Assembly (NCBI RefSeq): GCF_000425645.1
Contig: NZ_KE384430.1
Coordinates: 558,001 to 622,000 of the forward strand
Length of the DNA stretch: 64,000 nucleotides
Source of the DNA: Gaetbulibacter saemankumensis DSM 17032
Lineage (GTDB): Bacteria > Bacteroidota > Bacteroidia > Flavobacteriales > Flavobacteriaceae
Direction of reading: 5' to 3'
Below the pieces are notes generated by a model. It saw only the letters and a list, made by a program, of their open reading frames with translations. It did not search any database and was not told the origin of the DNA. The translations under genes and the position numbers were made by a program. Below, in pieces: positions 12,601 through 20,116 of the stretch (within the stretch, counting starts at the first letter, position 1; each line of letters starts with the position of its first letter).

Positions 12601-15600
12601 TCATAAGGAGGTTGACCGCCTGAAGCCGAAACTTCTAAGGTCGTTCCATCTATAGTATCGTAGCAATAATCGGCATTTATAATAAACCCGGTAGGCGCTG
12701 TAGGGCTTACCAAGGTTATATTAGTGGTGTCTGTACAGCCATTATTATCAGTGACTCTCACTATATAATTTCCTGCAGGAACATTAGCAAGAATGCCATT
12801 ACTTGGGAATGTATTTATAACGTTAGAAGCGTTATCTAACAACTCAAAAGTATAGGCAGGCGTACCACCCGAGGCTGTTGCTGTAATGGTAGAGCCGTCA
12901 AGACAGGTCACAGGTGTTGTAGTTACATTAATAGCTACAGGATCGGGTGCAATGATATCTTGGTTAAAGCTGAAACTACATGTGTTAGGCGTGTTATCAT
13001 AACGTATTTGAACGGTATAACTGCCCGCTGCTAAACCGGTTATAGTCTGTGGTGATGACATTTGGGTAGTCCAGTTAACGCCATCTAAAGAATATTGAAA
13101 ACCGTTGGTAGTATCGAAGTTTTGAGCAGCAATGGTTATAGTACCGTCATTTCCAGAATTACATGAAAGATTTGTAGCATTTATTATTTCGGCTGAAAAT
13201 GCATTACCAGGTTCTATAATAAATGGAAAATCAACCTGTGAAATACAAGTTTCAGGTAACTGATAGACGCTAATGTCATCAATGGCAACATCATTACCAC
13301 TGGTTTGTTGTACATTAGACCTAACAATAAATCTTAAACTGGTGTTAGCACCAGGATCTAGAGTTAATGGGGTTTTGGGATAATGCTCCCAAGACTCTGT
13401 TTTAGGTATTTCTCCAGTATTAAAGGATGATATTTCATTACCTCCAGCATCGACTAAAGCTACTAATAGATCTGGATTGTATTGTGTATTACCTGCTTTA
13501 AGTAAATTTATAGCAAAGAATTCAACATTTATAGGTTGATTCGGGATTATATCATCAATTTGTTTTTCATATAATATGGCCGTTTTTGGAATGGTAGATC
13601 CAATATTAACAACTAAATATCGTCCATTTGACCCCGAGCCGCTACCAGATGTTGTATGATTTACTGGATTTATCCATGCACTATAGGGGTTTACTATATT
13701 TGATGTTACAGAATAATCACCGTCCTGAATCCTAGTACTACCTTGACACTCTGTTCCTATTTCTTGTCTTTCAAAGCAATAATATGTTGCATTTATTCCT
13801 GGAGAATTAGTATCACTGCCCGATCCAAAATCTTCTTTTAATAGATTGCTATAAGTTGGAACCGACTGTAATTGGTAGGTAACACTTATAGTATGGGATC
13901 CATCTGGAACATCTAGGAATGTAGTTGGATCTGTGGTATTAGGGTTTTCTACACCATCCAATAAGTAGGTGTAAGTATATGTATTCGATGTTGAGTTGGT
14001 AACTGTTACAATGGCATTTGCAGATCCATCACAATTATAATCCGGATTTGATATAGATATGGTTGGCGCTATTGGTTCCGGGTCAACTATAATGTTTGGC
14101 ATGGCATAAATACAGCCATTTGCATCGCGTACATATAGGGTGTAGGTGCCTGATGGCATCCAGGCCTCGTTCGCTAATGTCCAAGTGGCTTGATTATCAA
14201 AACTAAATTCATAAGGAGCTGTTCCTCCTTGTGGATTTGTAATTCTTATCATGGCTTCACCATTAGGACCACAGCCTGCAAGTTGCGAAACTCCGGCAGA
14301 GGCTGTAAGGGTATTATTAGGTTGAGTAATAATAATGTCCTCAGTCGTACTAAAACAATCGGTACCATTTAAAGAATATTTTATTATGGTTTGATAGGTA
14401 CCTGCTGTTAAGTTTAAAAATGTTGGGTTAGTAGAATAAGTGACACCGTTATCTATACTATACTCAATAGTATATCCATTAGCATTGGTAACATTGAAAT
14501 TGATACTTCCTGTAGCTTCACCAGAACATAATATATCGTCGTGAGTAACAGTAAATACTGGGTCAGGTATGCCATCAACTGTTATGGATGTAGTAGCACT
14601 ACAGTTGTTAGTATCTACTACCGTAATATCAAAAGTGCCTGCAGAACTAACTGGAATTAAAGGACTTGTTTGAAAATCTGTTGTACTGTTTACATAGTAG
14701 TAATATGGTGGTGTTCCGCCTTCAGGGTATACAGTAATTTCTCCATCGGTACAGGTTAATGGTGTTGTAAGCGCCGATGTAGCAGTTAATAATGGTGGAT
14801 TTATTATCTCTATGTCTTCGGTGTGTAAACAGCCATCGTCAGTAGAAACATCAATAGTATAAATACCTGGATTTAAATTAGAAAAAGTATAATCACTGGC
14901 GTCGATAGGACCAACACTATTTACTAGAGTTCCACCTTGTGAAATACTATAATTATATTGTGGTAAGGCATCATTTACAGCTATTTTTACGGATCCTTTA
15001 TCACCGTTACAGTAAGGCTGTGTAACAATGGTTGTAACGCTAAAATCGCGATTTCTTACATACACGGGAGGTGTTTCAAATATACACGGATTGGTATCTA
15101 CTCCCACTTGTCTGATATAAACAGTGTAATATCCAGGGGTATTTACAGTAAATACATTTGATGGTTGGTAGGGACCTGAAGGGTCTAAACTATATTCGTA
15201 ACCAGAAGGAACGCCACCTACGGTGACTTCACCCGGCGTTGTACATATAATATCTTTGGCAGTAACTGTTGGGTTTAATAAATTCTGATAGACATTGAAA
15301 TAGAAAATACTAAAACAGCCTCCGGGGTAATTAATTACAATTCTAAATTGGCCAGCATCATTGGCATTATAATCGGGACCTGTTCCTACCTGATCCCAAG
15401 AACATTCGTCATTCTCATTGGCACAATCATCTACTGTTAAAGCCGGACAGCTTGTTTCATCTAATTTTTCCCAAACTATAGATACGGCATCACTAATACC
15501 CGTATTTATAGAGCGTATATCATTAGCGCCACATAAGAAAATATAAGGAAGGACTTTACCATCATTTGGACAAATAGGCAATAAATCAGCATATGGGATA

Positions 15601-17423
15601 ATAGGGTTTGTTATGGTATTACCATAAGGAATGACCGTTATTGCTTCCATAATTGAAATACATGTGGAAGACGTGGTATTCTGTACATAATAAGTACCTA
15701 ATTCTGTGGCGGTATAACTCTGTCCTGTACCAACAACGGGTGTTCCTGTAGGACTTGTAGACCAAGAGTAGCTATCGTAACCGTCTGCAGCAGTTAGTAC
15801 CACACTACTACCACAAAGCACTTCATTGCGTTCGAAACTACAGTTTGTAATGTCTACTAAAAAGTTGGTTGAACCAGGGGTTCCTAAGCATTCTACAGAA
15901 GCAAAACTACCTTCATCTTGAATGATTTCAGGATTAATAACACCTCTGTAAGTAGCATAGGCTTGGTTTTTTATTTCATTGGAACAAGCCTGACTTAAAT
16001 CATAACAATTAGGAACTACCTGTACTGCAATCCGGATGGTGAATTGGGGGTCATCAACTTCTACAGACGAGTCGGGGATGCTAAATATAAGGGTTCGTGT
16101 AACAGGATCGTATGACTGTACTGTTGCTCCACCGGCATTAGATAAGTCAATGTCCGTATTAGGGTCGAAAATAACATTCTCTGGTAGTATATCTTTTATT
16201 GTAAACTCAGTAACATCATCGTTTCCTATACTTTGGTATGTGATTTCATAGAATAAACGTTGACCTAGATTGACATCACCACCCTCAATATCAGTACCCG
16301 AAGTATCCACAACATTTTTAAGAAGTTCAATATCGGGCGTAATAATATCTACTGCAAAGCAGCTAAAAAAGGAATAAATAGGATCGGCTTGACCTCTTGC
16401 TACTTGCAAAACAAAACTAGCCGCGTTGTCACTATTTTTAACATACTCTGGTTCTGCGCCTATAATTTCTAAATAGCCGGTATCATACCCAAGGGTATTC
16501 TCACTTAAAGGTTCTCTTGGAGTAACGAGACCATTCGAATTTTCAATAACAGATCCAAAAAATTTATTGGCTGTACGTAATGGAGTAGTAACTTCTTTTC
16601 CGTTAATTTCTAGTTTAGTGGCACGTTTTGTTCTATCTCCATCTAATGCAGCATAGGCGAATTGTAAATCGATAGGTCCTGCAGGAGGCGTGGAAAATCC
16701 AGTAACATTAACTTCTTCGTAATGACCATCAAAAATATGGCTAAATCCATCAAAGGTGTTGAATGATTTTTTATGTTCGTTAGGGTCTTCATAAATAATA
16801 AATAATGTCCATCCGGCACTTAATCCAGTAGAATTGTTAAATCCTAAACTTGAGGTGACGTCGGCAACAGTATAAGTACCCTCAATATCTGTAACACCAT
16901 CAAAAAAACTGGTTACATCGGCATAACAGGCATAAGGTGTATTACCCGGTTCGTTAGGTTCTGCGGGAATTGGGCTTACTATGGCATCGTATATAAGCTC
17001 TCCTGTAATATCGGTATAGGAGCTGCTATTAGGTGTTTTAAATTTTACTTTATTTATATCAGTTCTGCTCCCACTTTGTAGCATGGCACCCCAATATAGT
17101 GCAGCATAAGCTACCCGATAACAGGTGGTTGCACTACCATCTTCTTGAGCAGGAATTAATATATCGGCACTACTTGAACTAAATGTAGAGGCATCACCAT
17201 CAATATCAATATATTGCATATTGATATCCTGATTATCTTTGGTTAGGTCATTAAAGGGGTTGTTATCCTGTCCTAAGATATTATTACCTATTACAAGCAT
17301 GCTTCCTCTAAGTTCTATGTTTTTCCTAAGGGTAAAAGGCTCGTAGGTCTGAGCGATACCACTTGAAAAGAGTAGTAAAAACAAAACAACTAGAGTTGAT
17401 TTTAATAAAGTAGTTTTTTTCAT
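3618..17423 (-). CDS. sprB: Giant SprB-like gliding-motility adhesin, T9SS type B cargo
   Basis: A 4601-residue secreted protein. Residues 1-25 are a signal peptide ending SGIAQ. Residues about 30-360 form a conserved N-terminal region with YRVAYAALYWGAM. About 365-470 is a DUF11-like module (GDVNLGQRLFYEITYQ). About 528-590 looks Ig-like. From about 790 to 4490 run dozens of SprB-type repeats, each with a Cys near the start (SCNGGSDG) and ending like GTYTVTVTDSNGC. A different module interrupts the array at about 1190-1395. Residues 4514-4601 are the gliding-motility-associated C-terminal domain (PNYFTPNGDGN, IFDRYGRRV) used as type B sorting signal. In F. johnsoniae SprB is a 6497-residue mobile surface adhesin driving gliding. 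Position between SprD- and SprF-like genes supports the symbol. Confidence 0.92.
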   Translation of the reverse strand: MKKTTLLKSTLVVLFLLLFSSGIAQTYEPFTLRKNIELRGSMLVIGNNILGQDNNPFNDLTKDNQDINMQYIDIDGDASTFSSSSADILIPAQEDGSATTCYRVAYAALYWGAMLQSGSRTDINKVKFKTPNSSSYTDITGELIYDAIVSPIPAEPNEPGNTPYACYADVTSFFDGVTDIEGTYTVADVTSSLGFNNSTGLSAGWTLFIIYEDPNEHKKSFNTFDGFSHIFDGHYEEVNVTGFSTPPAGPIDLQFAYAALDGDRTKRATKLEINGKEVTTPLRTANKFFGSVIENSNGLVTPREPLSENTLGYDTGYLEIIGAEPEYVKNSDNAASFVLQVARGQADPIYSFFSCFAVDIITPDIELLKNVVDTSGTDIEGGDVNLGQRLFYEITYQSIGNDDVTEFTIKDILPENVIFDPNTDIDLSNAGGATVQSYDPVTRTLIFSIPDSSVEVDDPQFTIRIAVQVVPNCYDLSQACSNEIKNQAYATYRGVINPEIIQDEGSFASVECLGTPGSTNFLVDITNCSFERNEVLCGSSVVLTAADGYDSYSWSTSPTGTPVVGTGQSYTATELGTYYVQNTTSSTCISIMEAITVIPYGNTITNPIIPYADLLPICPNDGKVLPYIFLCGANDIRSINTGISDAVSIVWEKLDETSCPALTVDDCANENDECSWDQVGTGPDYNANDAGQFRIVINYPGGCFSIFYFNVYQNLLNPTVTAKDIICTTPGEVTVGGVPSGYEYSLDPSGPYQPSNVFTVNTPGYYTVYIRQVGVDTNPCIFETPPVYVRNRDFSVTTIVTQPYCNGDKGSVKIAVNDALPQYNYSISQGGTLVNSVGPIDASDYTFSNLNPGIYTIDVSTDDGCLHTEDIEIINPPLLTATSALTTPLTCTDGEITVYPEGGTPPYYYYVNSTTDFQTSPLIPVSSAGTFDITVVDTNNCSATTSITVDGIPDPVFTVTHDDILCSGEATGSINFNVTNANGYTIEYSIDNGVTYSTNPTFLNLTAGTYQTIIKYSLNGTDCFSTTEDIIITQPNNTLTASAGVSQLAGCGPNGEAMIRITNPQGGTAPYEFSFDNQATWTLANEAWMPSGTYTLYVRDANGCIYAMPNIIVDPEPIAPTISISNPDYNCDGSANAIVTVTNSTSNTYTYTYLLDGVENPNTTDPTTFLDVPDGSHTISVTYQLQSVPTYSNLLKEDFGSGSDTNSPGINATYYCFERQEIGTECQGSTRIQDGDYSVTSNIVNPYSAWINPVNHTTSGSGSGSNGRYLVVNIGSTIPKTAILYEKQIDDIIPNQPINVEFFAINLLKAGNTQYNPDLLVALVDAGGNEISSFNTGEIPKTESWEHYPKTPLTLDPGANTSLRFIVRSNVQQTSGNDVAIDDISVYQLPETCISQVDFPFIIEPGNAFSAEIINATNLSCNSGNDGTITIAAQNFDTTNGFQYSLDGVNWTTQMSSPQTITGLAAGSYTVQIRYDNTPNTCSFSFNQDIIAPDPVAINVTTTPVTCLDGSTITATASGGTPAYTFELLDNASNVINTFPSNGILANVPAGNYIVRVTDNNGCTDTTNITLVSPTAPTGFIINADYCYDTIDGTTLEVSASGGQPPYEFSISDGTNSSAYQTNPIFTNLTPGTYTITIRDAYGCTFDLPTETIEAQVTISTVLTKELDCTVSPDAIITGTITDGYPPYTYEVSINGGAFTNLGTASTPFTYNASTDGTYQFKVIDANACEALSNVISINPIDYPTATTNIIDASCNGDANGSVQIVPSGGVGPYTFSFNGSPFSTTSLYTGLTAGTYNYQIQDANECIFDGTATINEPTVLSVSATATAFSCASDNTKQSSTVTIAVPTTGTAPYLYSFNGSGYSASNTLEVNDNGLDQTITYSVQDANGCTDSSSLTISALNPPTDLDFSATPVTCDNTTSSVTVSATNGAGTLTYEILSPIVVGPQTSDVFSGLAPDTYVFRVTDTNGCYYTESFVIDPVTPIAITALKLSDVFCFNGNDGAAQFEVFNATNFTYTVDGGASQPGVNPIPLTNLTAGTYTVIVTDTDTGCTANASVTINQPIDAVSATATATNVHCNNYNSDITIIASGGTPSYTYAAVISGDPEPTSYSNSTIQTVDTNSGANLTWDVYVKDANDCTTITTVTITEDPLPTVSAPTVDNQCDVNSGFTFSVTATGIPPLSYSINGGASYQSSSTFTVNTPGNYTVTVRDGNGCTASSSTTTDVFPPISVTATMTKDLTCSAPSEAAIELNVSGGNPDYGYSVKFNGGAYNAPTLFTGNSFTYNTSIAGTYQFLITDANGCTEETEIITITDTVDPVILNVTQTQDISCNGESNASIDVTVDVNSGLPPFVINVYNDSTGNDYGTQTSGLAAGDYTITVTDARGCTDTNNITIAEPNPIVLDFDIDPITCQSGGVSLGRIIINSVTGGTPNYTYHVTGVNGYDQLITNQNGSTQVFEVVDFGIYQIIITDANGCTYLEQDITVTSPPDDLDINIDLTVDCITGGEATVAIGSASSITGNGPFYFAIYTGSGMTYPTGAWQPEDAPNSKQTVFTGLLPGATYTFVVYDDGPSKCYYYETADVAIPTNSTLTVSSLVPSNITCVGSADGNVSFDINSTYGTATDVTYEVFDSLTLTPMGISGSGTVPASGTLTVTNLGNLDFGNYVVVITEEAGATNAGCSIVSDDFNITESAIELDITANATKNENCNELGIITATASNGTAPYEYQAVPTTAATNPVNWVSSNTFNLAAGTYDIYVRDAYGCIKFDTATIIADLDPTINPVAAQCFDGTDFNITLSGTGIAPLTYSIGGAYQLSPDFTITAAGSYTVSIKDANGCIASDTYTVEPPLLLDADLTQDLTCLVDASISLSTSGGVAPYTYEVRLNGGAYSAIGSANYTTNLDGTYQFRVTDSQSCQAESNTITVTPNTVPTFTTAITDVTCNGGSDGSIVITASNGIAPYEYSSNGGSTWQASNVFSGLSQGTYTILVRDSKDCESLPVDETINEPTPVDGTGTLTQGLTCGVGNATQPAIVTITGSGGTPPYTYSFNGGVNYTSTETYTTYAAGTITAYIKDANGCIIATPIDVDIPALSVPSNLDFVSTPVTCLATTSDVTLTATDGVGPLMYEIISPIAVGPQASNVFNGLSPDTYVFTVTDANGCYYTESYTINPVTNITVSGLLVNDVSCNGSSDGTVDFTVANFSGTYSYTINGVSAGTGETNSTINLTGLPVGDQTIVVTDDTTGCTDTATITVNEPNALTLSEIENINANCNFGAQVTVEAMGGTPPYQYAFVIDGATPITSDYTNNNTAVLDPTISTNWDVWVIDSNGCSDMIDVAITTDPLPTITVPTLSDNQCNLTGDPFTFTVSNPTGVGPFTYSIGNGFQASPTFTVATPGDYYVTVKDANGCTTQDATPITVYPALDLVPTITTLPSCDDNDGVITITGSGGSGNYSFSISPNVGTVTGNVISNLPSGSYSVTIEDLTTGCTRNASVTLDSATPVTFTPNPIDVSCNGGSDGSIIVDLPTSNDNPIYTYEITAPIVVAPQNSNVFTGLAAGTYTVQVTSGRNCIATEDVTINEPAVINVPAPSVIEFACSAGTNAANFASITVTGVTGGSGNYTTYEFIKGGNIVQSGPNNVYTETEVLGGNFDINVYDNNGCLGSTTATIQPFIAIEDLDITIDNAITCTNDEDITVNVTSTGGTPNLEFTLEDANGNLPTQTNTTGIFTGLPIGNYIITVENIDTQCSLQTVHYVNDPNTFDLNIDSVVDVTCFNDNDGSVNITFIDRVTTPTDDAGAFSYMVTDTSGNPITSGNSINAGPITLNGFAAGTYTITATLTNRPYCAVTKNFTITAPNSALAISETHTEITCDGNNGTISATATGGWPSDYEYQLEHNGSVINPFTTNPNFTGLSAGNYIVSVRDSQGCIAPTNVILVDPTPITITASADTNMLSCFGDQNATITVDLISGGQGSNYTYTLNMTAPMVSSSGPQLSPVFTNLGTGTYNVTVTDGYNCTATSADIVIAEPTKIEASLVKTSSQTCLLDANLTLSATGGTGPYEYSTDASFSTVIGSFVTDITFPVTPGTYQYYVRDANLCSDAVSNEITIDPLPALTLELDKTNATINCAGDNTGVIVATAQGGLGNYVYTLQDEAGNDIPTAVQDSPGVFTELVAGRYQVFVESGDCDTTSEIVEITEPSTPLSAQLLTTDVTCNGANDGMVEVSATGGTGIIKYAISPQMDQFFDEPIFDNLAPGDYQIIVQDILGCYELYDFTIYEPNPVLLSIVPNSIIPEVCYGDMNGSFSVTISGGTPPYSVALDDINGTYTTGTATQTQFDFTGLEGGDHTVFVIDSEGCESEWNITFPESVLIDPVAIVEFGCTNNMSTNMVTVEVDESITDPSQLEYALDGGPYQTSNIYINVPAGLDHYIDVRHTNGCIKRTPNFDIAYYEPLQLTIGTGGLNEIVANATGGTGDYTFTVNGDSYGSDNTFIIYSSGTYTVTVTDSNGCTASASDYFEYIDVCIPNYFTPNGDGNLDEWGPGCTSQYKDLVFNIFDRYGRRVAQLRVGETWDGTYHGHELPTGDYWYVVKLNDPKDDREFVGHFTLYR
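7190..8890 (-). repeat. Higher-order repeat block B inside the adhesin gene
   Basis: A run of consecutive SprB-type modules that reappears in the same order at 10755-12460. Matching landmarks are spaced 3564-3570 bases apart: 7204/10774, 7399/10966, 7939/11503 and 8780/12350. An 18-base identity, cttcataagtataaggcg, occurs at 8780 and 12350. All offsets are multiples of three, so the frame is kept. Confidence 0.75.
10755..12460 (-). repeat. Higher-order repeat block A inside the adhesin gene
   Basis: The partner of the block at 7190-8890. Protein-level landmarks recur in the same order: a QCDVNSG/QCNLTGD module, DPLPT, a Tyr-Tyr-Thr-Glu-Ser module with TPVTC, and a DLTC or ELDC module with GGAY/GGAF. 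This indicates block duplication of about 570 codons rather than single-repeat expansion. Confidence 0.75.
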
Positions 17424-17484
17424 GGCAGTTTATATTTAGTTATTTAATTCAGGATTTGGGACTGAATTAAACGGCTCTCTTTTT

Positions 17485-20115
17485 TTAATTTTCAATTTTA
17501 ACCATAGACATGTTAACGTTATATGGTTTGCTTCCTTTGGTGTTTAATGCGTTATTGGCACTATTTAAATTGTCGAACTTCTCATAATAGATGTAATATT
17601 TATTAGTGTTTACATCGAAAAAGAAGTTTATGTCGTCTTGACCTGCGGCTACACATTTGGTTATAAATTCATCACGTTTTGTAACATTACTGTGAACAGC
17701 AATTACTAGGTAATATCCACTTGAGGTGTTTTTTACATCTTTTACAATTTTTATGTTGTTACCTAAGCTTTCACCATGATCAAAATCGGATGCGGTAAAA
17801 GTTTTAGAGCTTGGTGGTGTATTTTGTTTAATACGAACTAAGGTGGCCATATCTTTATCGTACCTAGCCTGTTCATCATCGTATGCGGCACGTTTAATAC
17901 GTCTTTTTCGCTCAACTTCTGTAGCTATATTGATACTTTCTAAAGAAGAATCTAAGCGCTCTTTAGCTTGTTTAGTTTCATTCTGTTGTGATTTTAATTG
18001 TTCGATAGTATTTGCATAGAACATATTAACGGTATCTGTTTTACTACGAACTTTTCTTATTCTGGTACTATATAAGTTTTCTAATTCTTGAATTTTTTCT
18101 TCTTGATTTTTTAAGGTATTATCAATGTCGGCTTTTAATGAAGCAATTGCTTGGTTTTCTTCCGATACGCTTTTAAAAGGTTTGGGTTCTGAATAGATAC
18201 CTTGTTCACTTAAATCGTTTTCACGTTTTAAATCGAACAAATCTTTTTCCTTACGATCTACACGATCTTGAAGTCTTGCCATTAATTCCTGTTGTACTGC
18301 ATTTGATTCCATTGCTAATTGGGTAATGGTATTCATGGCGTCTGTAGTCTCATCGGTGGCTTCAGGTAGAGCAATTGTCTTGTTAGCTTCTTCCTCGGCC
18401 TTAGCTTTGGCAATAGCAGCTAGTCGAGCTTGTTCTGCAGCTTTAGCTTTTTGCTCTGCTTCACGTTTTAGACGGACTTCTTCCTCGGCCTTAGCTTTGG
18501 CAATAGCAGCTAGTCGAGCTTGTTCTGCAGCTTTAGCTTTTTGCTCTGCTTCACGTTTTAGACGGACTTCTTCCTCGGCCTTAGCTTTGGCAATAGCAGC
18601 TAGTCGAGCTTGTTCTGCAGCTTTAGCTTTTTGCTCTGCTTCACGTTTTAGACGGGCTTCTTCCTCGGCCTTAGCTTTGGCAATAGCAGATAGTCGAGCT
18701 TGTTCTGCTGCTTTGGCTTTTTGCTCTGCTTCACGTTTTAGACGGGTTTCTTCCTCGGCCTTAGCTTTGGCAATAGCAGCTAGTCGAGCTTGTTCTGCTG
18801 CTTTGGCTTTTTGCTCTGCTTCACGTTTTAAACGGGCTTCTTCCTCGGCCTTAGCTTTAGCAATAGCTGCTGAGTCTGATTGACTAGTGGTTATGTTATT
18901 TTCTGTAGAAATTGTTGTTTCCTTTACTTTGTTTTCATCGTTTACGGGTTGAAGGATATCTTCTTTTTTAGCGGCGATGCGTGCTTCAGCTTCAGCTTTT
19001 AATTTAGCTCGTTCTTCAGCTTTGGCAGCCGCTTTGGCTTTTAACAGAGCCTGAGCTTCTGCTCTGGCTTTAGCTCGTTCTTCAATAGCCTTTTTACGAT
19101 CGATTGGTGCCGAATAGCTTGGTTTTCTTTTTGCAATCGTGCGTTTATGTTTAGTTTCAGAAATAATAAAGGCTTCTTCTTGATCATCACCACTATAGTT
19201 ATATCTGTCTCTGTTTTTTATTTTATAGGCCACTGTAAATTCATGCGAATTTCCAAAGTTTGAATACTTACCTATGGCTTGTTCGTAATTGTATTCAACA
19301 GCAATCTGACTTGTAATATTCAGACCTAATCCAGCGGAGGCACCGTATAGCGTATTATAGCCAGCTTGTGCCCAGATACCTTTAGGTACCTGTAGCATGA
19401 CTAATCCAGAAATAATAGTATTGTCTTTTTGAAATTCTGAGCGTCCTAAGAATGTAAATTTTGCTTCATCAAAAAATCCGCGACTATCCATATACCCTGT
19501 GTACATGATGTGTGCTTGAATGCCTTGTTCTGGATTATCTTCGAGCATTTTTGAACTCGTAAAATTATAGGCGGCAACATTATTAATGGCAAGTCCAAAG
19601 TCTAAAAATGTTGTTCCATAATTAATACCAGGATTAATGGTAATAATAGTGTTTGAAGGAAGGTCACCGAGTACAGGATCTGGGAAGTTTGAATGTACTT
19701 TACCATTATTTAACCCACTTTGGTAAATGCCCAGATTCATACCGAATGTTAAGTTGCTATCGCGATTTAATTGAGCGTTGTAGGCAAAGTTTAACAGTCC
19801 GCCAAAAGTGGTTAAAACACCATAATTTTGCTGAAATAGGCTAATCCCCATACCCATATTTTCTTGAAAACGTCCGGCGTAGCCAAAGATATATGTTTGT
19901 GGTGCATCATCAAATTGAACCCATTGTCTTTTGTTTGAAAAACTTATATATCTATTTTGTTCTCTAACAAAACTAAAGGATGGATTGTAAATATGTTTGT
20001 TGAATTTTAAAGAGTTTCTTACAGGTAAAGCAAGTCCAACCACCGCATTATCCTGGGCGAATAGTAGTTGCGTTAAGCACGCAAAAATTGCAATATGTAA
20101 GAAGTTTAATTTCAT
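17485..20115 (-). CDS. sprD: PorP-like barrel fused to long coiled coil, SprD-like
   Basis: An 876-residue protein. Residues 1-20 are a signal peptide. Residues about 25-310 resemble PorP/SprF barrels (LPVRNSLKFNKHIYNPSFSFVREQ, with an FGYAGRF strand). Residues about 340-600 are Ala/Lys/Glu-rich helix including five near-identical 30-residue units. Residues about 610-780 are further coiled coil. The last 80 residues (YYLVIAVHSNVTKRDEFITK to the end) resemble a SPOR-type fold. The start at 20115 is 1 base after the SprC-like stop, so translation is probably coupled; the adhesin gene follows after 61 bases. I infer a periplasm-spanning partner of the adhesin export or anchoring machinery. The symbol rests on operon order. 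Confidence 0.75.
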   Translation of the reverse strand: MKLNFLHIAIFACLTQLLFAQDNAVVGLALPVRNSLKFNKHIYNPSFSFVREQNRYISFSNKRQWVQFDDAPQTYIFGYAGRFQENMGMGISLFQQNYGVLTTFGGLLNFAYNAQLNRDSNLTFGMNLGIYQSGLNNGKVHSNFPDPVLGDLPSNTIITINPGINYGTTFLDFGLAINNVAAYNFTSSKMLEDNPEQGIQAHIMYTGYMDSRGFFDEAKFTFLGRSEFQKDNTIISGLVMLQVPKGIWAQAGYNTLYGASAGLGLNITSQIAVEYNYEQAIGKYSNFGNSHEFTVAYKIKNRDRYNYSGDDQEEAFIISETKHKRTIAKRKPSYSAPIDRKKAIEERAKARAEAQALLKAKAAAKAEERAKLKAEAEARIAAKKEDILQPVNDENKVKETTISTENNITTSQSDSAAIAKAKAEEEARLKREAEQKAKAAEQARLAAIAKAKAEEETRLKREAEQKAKAAEQARLSAIAKAKAEEEARLKREAEQKAKAAEQARLAAIAKAKAEEEVRLKREAEQKAKAAEQARLAAIAKAKAEEEVRLKREAEQKAKAAEQARLAAIAKAKAEEEANKTIALPEATDETTDAMNTITQLAMESNAVQQELMARLQDRVDRKEKDLFDLKRENDLSEQGIYSEPKPFKSVSEENQAIASLKADIDNTLKNQEEKIQELENLYSTRIRKVRSKTDTVNMFYANTIEQLKSQQNETKQAKERLDSSLESINIATEVERKRRIKRAAYDDEQARYDKDMATLVRIKQNTPPSSKTFTASDFDHGESLGNNIKIVKDVKNTSSGYYLVIAVHSNVTKRDEFITKCVAAGQDDINFFFDVNTNKYYIYYEKFDNLNSANNALNTKGSKPYNVNMSMVKIEN
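18391..18883 (-). repeat. 90-bp in-frame tandem repeat array
   Basis: The marker ttcctcggcc recurs at 18391, 18481, 18571, 18661, 18751 and 18841, exactly 90 bases apart, giving five full units and a partial sixth. Each unit encodes 30 residues of the type AKAEEEVRLKREAEQKAKAA. Units differ at only a few bases, and the two central units are almost identical. This signals recent expansion or active homogenisation. Confidence 0.95.
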
Positions 20116-20116
20116 T

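Noticed and set aside
3618-17423. Repeat array considered as CRISPR or as a sequence assembly artefact
   Set aside because: The repeats are diverged, protein-coding, in frame over 4601 codons and end with an intact sorting domain; there are no short identical direct repeats with unique spacers.
18326-18883. Plus-strand open frame of 185 codons with Ala/Ser/Arg repeats
   Set aside because: It is the antisense of the 90-bp repeat array in the SprD-like gene; it stays open only because the repeat period is a multiple of three.
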